NCBI GenBank assembly: GCA_050943675.1
Contig: JBMNPP010000085.1
Coordinates: 1 to 10,992, forward strand
Direction of reading: 5' to 3'
Source: Brooklawnia sp050943675
GTDB lineage: Bacteria; Actinomycetota; Actinomycetes; Propionibacteriales; Propionibacteriaceae
DNA: 10,992 bases
A program made the position numbers and the translations under genes. Shown here one piece after another: positions 5,833-10,992 of the stretch. How positions within the stretch are numbered: the first letter of the stretch is position 1; each line of letters starts with the position of its first letter. A model generated the notes under the pieces. That model saw only the letters and a list, made by a program, of their open reading frames with translations, was not told the DNA's origin and ran no database searches.

Positions 5833-7169
5833 TCGGCCAGGGTTTGTGGCAAGCGTTCGAACTTGGTGATGTCGACCCAGGCGATGCGTCGCCCGTCCAT
5901 CTCGGAGACCCGCATGGTGACGCGCACCGGGTGGCTGGTCTCGGTCACTTCGACCGGCTGCAATTCGGCCTCGATGACATCATCCAGTTGCGGGACGCGC
6001 TGTAGTTGGGCCATCAGGTAGCCGGCCAGGGTGTCATAGGGGCCCTCGGGCACCAGGTAGCCGGTGCGGTCAGCGAAGTCCTCCAGTGAGATCAGGCCCT
6101 CGAAGTCGTGCACCTGCTCATGTTCAAGCACCGAGTCGTCGATGAAGTCGTATTCGTCGGTGATCTCACCGATCAACTCCTCGATGAGGTCTTCCAGGGT
6201 GATGATGCCGGCAGTGCCGCCATACTCGTCGCGGACGATGGCCAGGTGCGATGATTCGCGCCGCATTTCGGTCAGCGCCTTCAACACCCGGACTGTCTCG
6301 GGCAGGCTCAGCACCGGGCGGGCCAGTTGCTTGACCGGGGTCATGCGTGCCGCACTGTCCAGGCCCATCAGGTCGCGTACGTGCAGGAAGCCGACGACCT
6401 GGTCGGGTGAACCATCGGTCACCGGGTAGCGCGAACGCTGTGCGTCCCGCACAATCCTGATCGCCGAGGCCGCGGTGATATCACCATCGAGGAAGTCGAC
6501 CTCGGTGCGTGGCACCATCACCTCGCGCAGGCTGCGGTCGCCTGCATCGAAGACGTCGTCGACGATCCTGCGCTCCTCATCACCGAGCATGTTCGCATTG
6601 GCGACCATCGAGCGCAGTTCTTCCTCGGTCACCTCGTCCTTGTCGGCGTTCGGGTCGCCGCCGAGAATCCGCACCAGGACGTTGGTGCACTTGTCGATCA
6701 GCCAGATCAGCGGGGTGCTGATCGTTGCGATCACGTTGATCATCGGCGCCAGCGCCAGCGCGAACTCCTCGGGCCGTTGCAGAGCGAGCCGTTTGGCGGT
6801 CAGTTCGCTGAGCACGATCGACAGGAACGAGATGACTGCGGTGACCAGGATCAGCGACAGCGTGCCTGCCGCCCCCTCGGGCACACCCTGCCCGATCAGC
6901 CAGGGCGTCAGGTAACGTCCCGCCAGCGAGTCGCTACCGAAGGATGCCGACAGGAAGCCGGCCAGGGTGACACCAATCTGCACCGCGGACAGGTACCGGT
7001 TCGGGTTACCCACCAGCGTCGCGATCGCCTTGCCCCGCTTGCCCCTCGCGGCCAACCGCTGGATCTGGCCCTCCCGGAGGGTAACCAGGCTCATCTCCGC
7101 GGCGGCGAACAGGCCCCCAACGAAGAACAGCACAAAAACGATCAGGACGGAGACGAGTAGGTCACTCAC
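5829..7169 (-). CDS. CNNM/CorC-type membrane protein with CBS domains (HlyC/CorC family)
   Basis: A 446-residue integral membrane protein of the family called hemolysin-like, CorC/HlyC or CNNM, whose studied members affect magnesium or cobalt transport. The N-terminal DUF21/CNNM domain (about 1-175) has hydrophobic segments near 4-25, 59-78, 102-122 and 139-159, with the typical GGLFAAAEMSL and SELTAKRLAL motifs. A linker EEELRSMV leads to a CBS pair (about 213-330, with REVMVPRTEV and LAIVRDEYGGTAGIITLEDLIEEL). A CorC/HlyC C-terminal domain follows (about 345-435). I start it at GTG 7169, not at the in-frame TTG 7187, because TAGGAT ends seven bases before the GTG, indicating a leaderless message. 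It follows icd by 31 bases and overlaps the phosphotransferase gene by four. The name haemolysin is historical. Ion transport or efflux is the likely role; the ion is not known. Confidence 0.88.
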   Translation of the reverse strand: MSDLLVSVLIVFVLFFVGGLFAAAEMSLVTLREGQIQRLAARGKRGKAIATLVGNPNRYLSAVQIGVTLAGFLSASFGSDSLAGRYLTPWLIGQGVPEGAAGTLSLILVTAVISFLSIVLSELTAKRLALQRPEEFALALAPMINVIATISTPLIWLIDKCTNVLVRILGGDPNADKDEVTEEELRSMVANANMLGDEERRIVDDVFDAGDRSLREVMVPRTEVDFLDGDITAASAIRIVRDAQRSRYPVTDGSPDQVVGFLHVRDLMGLDSAARMTPVKQLARPVLSLPETVRVLKALTEMRRESSHLAIVRDEYGGTAGIITLEDLIEELIGEITDEYDFIDDSVLEHEQVHDFEGLISLEDFADRTGYLVPEGPYDTLAGYLMAQLQRVPQLDDVIEAELQPVEVTETSHPVRVTMRVSEMDGRRIAWVDITKFERLPQTLAE

Positions 7170-7176
7170 CCGAACG

Positions 7177-7182
7177 ATCCTA
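7177..7182 (-). promoter_or_regulatory. -10 box TAGGAT of leaderless CNNM-gene promoter
   Basis: On the minus strand TAGGAT (7182-7177) lies in the 31 bases between the icd stop and the CNNM start and ends seven bases before the GTG at 7169. No Shine-Dalgarno sequence is present. This predicts a separate leaderless promoter for the CNNM-phosphotransferase pair in addition to possible read-through from icd. The same hexamer serves the kinase gene at 9051-9046. Confidence 0.58.
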
Positions 7183-7200
7183 GCCAACCATCAGCAGGCT

Positions 7201-8421
7201 CTAGCCCTTGAGTCGGTGACGCAGATTCTCGTCCAGTGCATTGAGGAATTCCTCGGTGGTCAGCCACGGCTGGTCGGGGCCGACCAGCAGGGCCAGGTCC
7301 TTGGTCATCTTCCCCTGTTCCACCGTGTTGATGCAGACATTCTCCAGGGTTCGGGCGAAAACGGTGACGTCCGGGGTGTGGTCGATTTTGCCCCGGTGCT
7401 TCAGCCCACCTGTCCAGGCGAAGATCGATGCGATCGGGTTGGTCGAGGTCGGGTTGCCCTGCTGGTGCTGGCGGTAGTGCCGGGTAACCGTGCCGTGAGC
7501 GGCCTCGGCCTCGACGGTCTGGCCGTCCGGGGTCATCAGCACCGAGGTCATCAGGCCCAGCGAGCCAAATCCCTGCGCGACGGTATCGGACTGCACATCG
7601 CCGTCGTAGTTCTTGCAGGCCCACACATAGCCGCCCTCCCACTTCAGGGCGGCAGCGACCATGTCGTCGATCAACCGGTGCTCGTAGCTGAGCCCGGCGG
7701 CCTCGAACTGGGCGCGGAACTCGTTCTCGTAGACCTCGGCGAAGATGTCCTTGAAGGCGCCGTCGTAGGACTTCAGGATGGTGTTCTTGGTCGACAGGTA
7801 GACCGGGTAGCCGCGCTGCAGGCCATAGCTCATCGACGCGCGGGCGAAGTCACGGATCGAGTCGGTGAAGTTGTACATGCCCATCGCCACACCGCCGCCC
7901 TCGGGCATGTTGACGACATCGAACTCCATCGGGGCAGAGCCGTCGGTGGGGGTATACGTCATGGTGATGGTGCCGGGGCCGGGCACCTTGAAATCGGTGG
8001 CGCGGTACTGATCGCCGAAGGCGTGACGACCGACCACGATCGGTTTGGTCCAGCCCGGCACCAGCCGCGGGATATTGCTGATCACGATCGGCTCGCGGAA
8101 GATGACACCACCCAGGATGTTGCGGATGGTCCCGTTGGGTGAGCGCCACATCTTCTTCAGGCCGAATTCTTCAACCCGGGCCTCATCAGGGGTGATGGTG
8201 GCGCACTTGACACCCACACCGGCCTGCTTGATGGCGTTCGCGGCGTCGATGGTCACCTGGTCGTCGGTGGCGTCGCGGTTCTGGATACTCAGGTCGAAGT
8301 AGTCAAGGTCAACGTCCAGATACGGCAGGATCAACCGGTCCTTGATGAAGGCCCAGATGACTCGCGTCATCTCGTCGCCATCGAGTTCAACTACCTTGCC
8401 GGCCACCTTGATCTTTGCCAT
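7201..8421 (-). CDS. icd: NADP-dependent isocitrate dehydrogenase, homodimeric eukaryotic-like type
   Basis: A 406-residue TCA-cycle enzyme that oxidatively decarboxylates isocitrate to 2-oxoglutarate with NADP and a divalent metal in the cytoplasm. It belongs to the subfamily that includes human IDH1, and aligned residue numbers coincide. Substrate residues are Ser94, Asn96, Arg100, Arg109 and Arg132, catalytic residues Tyr139 and Lys212, and metal ligands Asp252, Asp275 and Asp279. NADP contacts lie in HGTVTRH (309-315) and the following STNPIASIF. Length is normal and every expected active-site residue is present. The ATG at 8421 is supported by GAAGGG eight bases upstream (8435-8430), and a TAGATT -10 box with a dyad lies further upstream. 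The kinase gene ends 42 bases upstream on the same strand and the CNNM gene begins 31 bases downstream. With mdh, this is the second TCA dehydrogenase in the window. Confidence 0.97.
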   Translation of the reverse strand: MAKIKVAGKVVELDGDEMTRVIWAFIKDRLILPYLDVDLDYFDLSIQNRDATDDQVTIDAANAIKQAGVGVKCATITPDEARVEEFGLKKMWRSPNGTIRNILGGVIFREPIVISNIPRLVPGWTKPIVVGRHAFGDQYRATDFKVPGPGTITMTYTPTDGSAPMEFDVVNMPEGGGVAMGMYNFTDSIRDFARASMSYGLQRGYPVYLSTKNTILKSYDGAFKDIFAEVYENEFRAQFEAAGLSYEHRLIDDMVAAALKWEGGYVWACKNYDGDVQSDTVAQGFGSLGLMTSVLMTPDGQTVEAEAAHGTVTRHYRQHQQGNPTSTNPIASIFAWTGGLKHRGKIDHTPDVTVFARTLENVCINTVEQGKMTKDLALLVGPDQPWLTTEEFLNALDENLRHRLKG

Positions 8422-8444
8422 TGACGCATCCCTTCGTTGGTCGC

Positions 8445-8460
8445 TGTTGGCAACAATCTA
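8445..8460 (-). promoter_or_regulatory. icd -10 box TAGATT with overlapping dyad TGTTG-C-CAACA
   Basis: On the minus strand TAGATT (8460-8455) fits TANNNT, giving a start site near 8448 and a leader of roughly 27 bases before the icd ATG. A perfect 11-bp dyad TGTTGCCAACA (8455-8445) begins at the last base of the -10 box and covers the predicted start site, where a bound repressor would block initiation. The -35 region is weak. Eleven base pairs is short, so chance occurrence is possible. Confidence 0.4.
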
Positions 8461-8463
8461 GCC

Positions 8464-9039
8464 TCAATCCGAGCGGCCCCCAGGCCAGGGACCGATAGCG
8501 GTTTGCCGCACCACATGGTCGGCCACCAGGTCGGGACGCTCCGCGGCAAACCAGGCCTGCTCGATGGGCATCCAGTTGGTCGTCCAGCAACTGAACCGGC
8601 CCGGATCGCGGGCCTCGGCGCGCGCCAACCGGGTGGGCAGGTCCGCATCGACCCAGATGCGCAGGTCGAATGGTGCAGGGTTGGCCCGGGCAGTCGAGCG
8701 CACCCCTTCGAGCACGACCGGGATGTTGGCCGGCAGGTCGACCCATTGCCCCGGTTCGGCCCGGGTCCAGTGGTGGACGCGGTAGCGGGCCGGCCTGCCC
8801 TGACTCAACGGCGTCCAGATCTCGGCGATGAAGCGGTCGATCTCCCAGGGGTCGCTGCCGGGTGCCGACAGGTCGTCAGTCGAGGCGACCACGCCGCCGA
8901 TCTCGGTGGCCAGCCGGGCGGCGAGCGTGGATTTGCCTGCTGCTCCGAGTCCATCCACCCCGATCAGGCAGGTGCGGTCGCGCAGCCCGCGGGCATCGAT
9001 GAGGCCCAGCAGTGGGGCCGGTAGGCTCGTCGGGTGCAT
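8464..9039 (-). CDS. P-loop kinase, uridine-kinase-like
   Basis: A 191-residue cytoplasmic P-loop NTPase resembling the uridine kinase/phosphoribulokinase group. Walker A is GVDGLGAAGKST (27-38). STDDLSAP (53-60) matches the position where uridine kinases have a substrate-binding DDF motif. PVVLEGV (107-113) is the strand and EG motif typical of the fold, and DLRIWVDADLPTRLARAEARD (125-145) supplies the arginine-rich lid (Arg137, Arg140, Arg144). The remainder, rich in Trp, matches no motif I know. At 191 residues it is a little shorter than Udk (about 210). I keep the start at ATG 9039 because TAGGAT ends six bases upstream, implying a leaderless message. The start overlaps divergent purU by six bases, and the gene ends 42 bases before icd. 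Uridine phosphorylation is a family-level guess; another nucleoside or small metabolite is possible. Confidence 0.75.
   Translation of the reverse strand: MHPTSLPAPLLGLIDARGLRDRTCLIGVDGLGAAGKSTLAARLATEIGGVVASTDDLSAPGSDPWEIDRFIAEIWTPLSQGRPARYRVHHWTRAEPGQWVDLPANIPVVLEGVRSTARANPAPFDLRIWVDADLPTRLARAEARDPGRFSCWTTNWMPIEQAWFAAERPDLVADHVVRQTAIGPWPGGRSD
9022..9027 (+). promoter_or_regulatory. -10 box TAGGCT of leaderless purU promoter
   Basis: TAGGCT ends six bases before the purU GTG at 9034 and lies inside the 5' coding part of the divergent kinase gene. No Shine-Dalgarno sequence is in range. The identical hexamer occurs in the mdh promoter (9904-9909). No clear -35 box is seen 16-18 bases upstream. 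Confidence 0.55.
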
Positions 9040-9876
9040 CAGATGATCCTAACCTTCTCTTGCGATGACACTTCCGGCATCGTCCATGCTGTCACTGGCG
9101 CCATCGTGGGCTGCGGTGGGAATATCACCGAACTGCAGCAGTTCAGCTCCACCGACACCGGACGCTTCTTCATGCGGGTCGAGATCGACCTGTCCGGCGA
9201 CCCGACCGAGTTCGAACGGGCGATGGAGGGGGTCGGAGCCCGGTTCGCCGCCCAATGGGAGATCACCGAGGCTGAACGCCGCACCCGGGTGTTGCTGCTT
9301 GTCAGCAAGGCGGGCGGGCCCCTGAATGACCTGCTGTTCCACCAGCGATCCGGCGATGTGCCGGTCGAGATCCCATTGATCCTGTCGAATCACGAAAACC
9401 TGCGCCCGCTGGCCGAGTTCTATGGCATTCCATTCGGGTCCCAGGTGGTGCTGCCCGAGAACAAGCACCTCATGGAGGACCGGATCAGGCATTGCGTGGC
9501 CGATTTCAATATCGACCTGGTGGTGCTGGCGCGCTATATGCAAATCCTGTCGCCTGAATTGTGCGCTGATCTGGCTGGCCGGGCAATCAATATCCACCAC
9601 AGTTTCCTGCCCGGTTTCAAGGGCGCAAACCCGTACCGGCAAGCGCAGACCCGTGGGGTCAAGCTGATCGGGGCGACCGCACACTTCGTCACCTCTGATC
9701 TGGATGAGGGGCCCATCATCGAGCAGAACGTGCAGCGGGTGGACCATTCGCACACGGTGGCCGAATTGAGCAGGATCGGTCAGGGACTGGAATCCGAGAC
9801 GCTGACTTCTGCGGTCAGCCTGTTCGCTGCGCGCCGCATTTTCCTGGACGGTGTTCGGACCGTCATCTTCAAGTGA
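9034..9876 (+). CDS. purU: Formyltetrahydrofolate deformylase
   Basis: A 280-residue enzyme that hydrolyses 10-formyltetrahydrofolate to formate and tetrahydrofolate, balancing one-carbon pools and supplying formate. An N-terminal ACT domain (about 4-80, beginning ILTFSCDDTSGIVHAV) precedes a formyltransferase-fold domain (about 85-280). The catalytic triad is Asn186 and His188 in INIHHSFLPGFKGANPY and Asp224 in DLDEGPIIEQ. Length is normal. Unusually, the loop that reads HCLxDLL in typical PurU proteins reads GGPLNDLLF (94-102), replacing the His-Cys pair by Gly-Pro. The start is GTG 9034, which sits six bases after TAGGCT; ATG 9043 in the same frame is the alternative and would remove three residues. 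The gene overlaps the divergent kinase gene by six bases and ends 75 bases before mdh. No purine or glycine-cleavage genes are nearby. Confidence 0.94.
   Translation: MHQMILTFSCDDTSGIVHAVTGAIVGCGGNITELQQFSSTDTGRFFMRVEIDLSGDPTEFERAMEGVGARFAAQWEITEAERRTRVLLLVSKAGGPLNDLLFHQRSGDVPVEIPLILSNHENLRPLAEFYGIPFGSQVVLPENKHLMEDRIRHCVADFNIDLVVLARYMQILSPELCADLAGRAINIHHSFLPGFKGANPYRQAQTRGVKLIGATAHFVTSDLDEGPIIEQNVQRVDHSHTVAELSRIGQGLESETLTSAVSLFAARRIFLDGVRTVIFK
9046..9051 (-). promoter_or_regulatory. -10 box TAGGAT of leaderless kinase-gene promoter
   Basis: On the minus strand TAGGAT (9051-9046) ends six bases before the kinase ATG at 9039. It lies inside the first codons of purU, facing the purU promoter at 9022-9027. 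A GAGAAGG purine run is too far upstream (13 bases) to act as a good Shine-Dalgarno sequence. Confidence 0.52.
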
Positions 9877-9879
9877 GGT

Positions 9880-9909
9880 GTGACCGTATAGCGCGCAAGT
9901 GACTAGGCT
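9880..9909 (+). promoter_or_regulatory. mdh promoter (GTGACC -35, TAGGCT -10)
   Basis: GTGACC (9880-9885) resembles TTGACA, and TAGGCT (9904-9909) fits TANNNT, with an 18-base spacer. The predicted start site is near 9916, giving a leader of about 36 bases with a proper Shine-Dalgarno sequence. The -35 begins four bases after the purU stop, so mdh has its own promoter. Confidence 0.6.
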
Positions 9910-9921
9910 GACCCTTGGAAT

Positions 9922-9934
9922 ACTTCGTCGAAGT
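9922..9934. promoter_or_regulatory. 13-bp perfect dyad ACTTCG-T-CGAAGT in the mdh leader
   Basis: This perfect inverted repeat lies just downstream of the predicted mdh start site and seven bases before the Shine-Dalgarno GAGGA. It could be an operator in DNA. As RNA its loop would be too small to fold fully, so only a short hairpin could form. The regulator is unknown and its function is inferred from position only. Confidence 0.4.
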
Positions 9935-9951
9935 CGAGAAGAGGAATCCTT

Positions 9952-10935
9952 GTGAACCAAAGCCCAGTAAAGGTGGCAGTAACCGGTGCTGCCGGCCAAA
10001 TTTGTTACAGCCTGCTGTTCCGTATCGCCAGCGGTTCGCTGCTGGGAGATCGCCCAATCGAATTGCGCCTGCTGGAAATCACCCCGGCTCTGAAGGCGCT
10101 CGAGGGCGTGGTCATGGAACTGGACGACTGTGCCTTCCCCAACCTGGTCAATGTCGTGATCGGTGATGATCCCAAGAAGGTTTTCGATGGTGCGAACCTG
10201 GCGATGCTCGTCGGCGCGATGCCGCGCAAGGCTGGCATGGAGCGGGGGGACCTGCTGAGCGCGAACGGCGCGATTTTCACTGCCCAGGGCCAGGCCCTCA
10301 ATGATGTGGCTGCCGATGACGTGCGAGTGCTGGTGACCGGAAACCCGGCCAACACCAACGCCCTGATCGCCATGCGCAATGCGCCCGATATCCCCGATGA
10401 GCGCTTCAATGCGCTGACCCGCCTCGACCACAACCGTGCCAAGGCGATGTTGGCCAAGAAACTCGGTGTCGGTGTCGGCGAGATCACCAATATGACCATC
10501 TGGGGCAACCATTCCTCGACCCAGTACCCCGACATCTTCAACACCAGGGTCAACGGCCGCAAGGCCGGCGAGCTGGTCGAGCAGGCCTGGATCGAGGACG
10601 AGTTCATTCCCAAGGTCGCAAAGCGCGGTGCGGCGATCATCGAGGCCCGCGGGGCAAGCTCCGCTGCATCGGCTGCCAACGCCACCGTCGAGCACATGCG
10701 CGACTGGGTGCTGGGCACCCCCGCCAACGACTGGGTGTCGATGGCTGTCCCCAGCGATGGCTCCTACGGCGTTGCCGAGGGCATCATCAGTTCGTTCCCG
10801 TGCGTGGTCAACGATGGCAGCTACGAGATCGTCCAGGGTCTGGAGCTTGACGCCTTCAGCCAGGAGCGGCTCAACACCTCTGTGGCTGAGCTGCTCGATG
10901 AGAAGCAGGCTGTCACCGATCTTGGTCTGATCTGA
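9952..10935 (+). CDS. mdh: Malate dehydrogenase (NAD-dependent, cytosolic-MDH-like)
   Basis: A 327-residue TCA-cycle enzyme interconverting malate and oxaloacetate with NAD. It closely resembles the Mycobacterium/Streptomyces/Thermus group of MDH. The nucleotide-binding loop is TGAAGQIC (11-18). LLEI (40-43) at the end of beta-2 is the coenzyme-selecting region. Substrate arginines are Arg92 and Arg98 in PRKAGMER and Arg162 in LDHNRA. The catalytic pair is Asp159 and His187 (WGNHSSTQYPD). GNPANTN (130-136) contacts coenzyme and substrate. The third glycine of GxxGxxG is Cys18, where mammalian cytosolic MDH has Ala, so activity is probably kept. The start is GTG 9952 with GAGGA six bases upstream (9941-9945). 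The gene has its own promoter and is followed after 22 bases by a strong hairpin. In propionic-acid bacteria this enzyme also serves the oxaloacetate-to-succinate branch; that role applies only if the taxonomic guess is right. Confidence 0.97.
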   Translation: MNQSPVKVAVTGAAGQICYSLLFRIASGSLLGDRPIELRLLEITPALKALEGVVMELDDCAFPNLVNVVIGDDPKKVFDGANLAMLVGAMPRKAGMERGDLLSANGAIFTAQGQALNDVAADDVRVLVTGNPANTNALIAMRNAPDIPDERFNALTRLDHNRAKAMLAKKLGVGVGEITNMTIWGNHSSTQYPDIFNTRVNGRKAGELVEQAWIEDEFIPKVAKRGAAIIEARGASSAASAANATVEHMRDWVLGTPANDWVSMAVPSDGSYGVAEGIISSFPCVVNDGSYEIVQGLELDAFSQERLNTSVAELLDEKQAVTDLGLI

Positions 10936-10957
10936 TCGCAGGTACCCTCGACAACGG

Positions 10958-10992
10958 CAGCGGGCCCGGTAATTGACTCACCGGGCCCGCTG
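10958..10992 (+). terminator. Intrinsic terminator hairpin after mdh
   Basis: Arms CAGCGGGCCCGGT (10958-10970) and ACCGGGCCCGCTG (10980-10992) pair perfectly over 13 base pairs around a nine-base loop. The structure starts 22 bases after the mdh stop. The window ends at the last base of the right arm, so a following T-tract cannot be seen and the stem may be longer. It could also serve a convergent gene to the right. Confidence 0.82.

Noticed and set aside
6967..8142. A 391-codon plus-strand frame opposite icd
   Set aside because: It is a shadow of the icd codon pattern. The minus strand carries every isocitrate dehydrogenase active-site residue.
9049..10695. A 548-codon open frame on the minus strand antisense to purU and mdh
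   Set aside because: It covers two confidently identified genes, its translation has no recognisable motif and is rich in Gly, His, Gln and Asp, and long antisense frames are expected in GC-rich genes with biased third positions.

Overview
The window looks like a core-genome stretch of a high-GC Gram-positive bacterium (Actinomycetota). The signs are a strong G/C bias at third codon positions, a eukaryotic-type NADP isocitrate dehydrogenase, a mycobacterial/propionibacterial-style malate dehydrogenase, and start codons placed 6-7 bases after a TANNNT -10 box. The malate dehydrogenase reads most like those I remember from Propionibacteriaceae. That assignment is from memory, not from a search. 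I see no rRNA, tRNA, CRISPR array, insertion sequence or phage gene.

Layout. Positions 1-2863 (minus strand) hold the start of an ABC importer operon of the BMP/nucleoside type: two tandem paralogous lipoproteins, then the first part of an ATPase that runs off the left edge. A 107-bp divergent region carrying a 13-bp dyad separates it from a plus-strand TrpB2-type tryptophan synthase beta chain (2971-4284). Next comes a 330-bp convergent gap with two opposed intrinsic terminators. The minus strand then carries, read right to left: a P-loop kinase of the uridine-kinase-like type (9039-8464), icd (8421-7201), a CNNM/CorC-type membrane protein with CBS domains (7169-5829) and a phosphotransferase of the aminoglycoside-phosphotransferase fold (5832-4615), which overlaps the CNNM gene by four bases. 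On the plus strand, purU (9034-9876) overlaps the 5' end of the kinase gene, and mdh (9952-10935) follows with its own promoter and a strong terminator hairpin at the right edge.

How the genes work together. The BMP genes form a transporter, probably for nucleosides. icd and mdh are both TCA-cycle dehydrogenases, but each has its own promoter and they lie on opposite strands. purU regenerates tetrahydrofolate and releases formate. The remaining genes share no obvious pathway.

The most interesting signals are regulatory. Four genes lack a Shine-Dalgarno sequence and instead have a TAGNNT box 6-7 bases before the start codon, which predicts leaderless transcripts. At purU and the kinase gene two such promoters are interleaved, so each lies inside the other gene and the predicted 5' ends overlap by six bases. 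Short perfect dyads sit at the BMP, icd and mdh promoters. At protein level, one BMP paralog has lost the family's SFN pocket motif, PurU has GP in place of its usual HC pair, and the ABC ATPase has a shortened segment before its Q-loop. I found no clear new multi-gene system.
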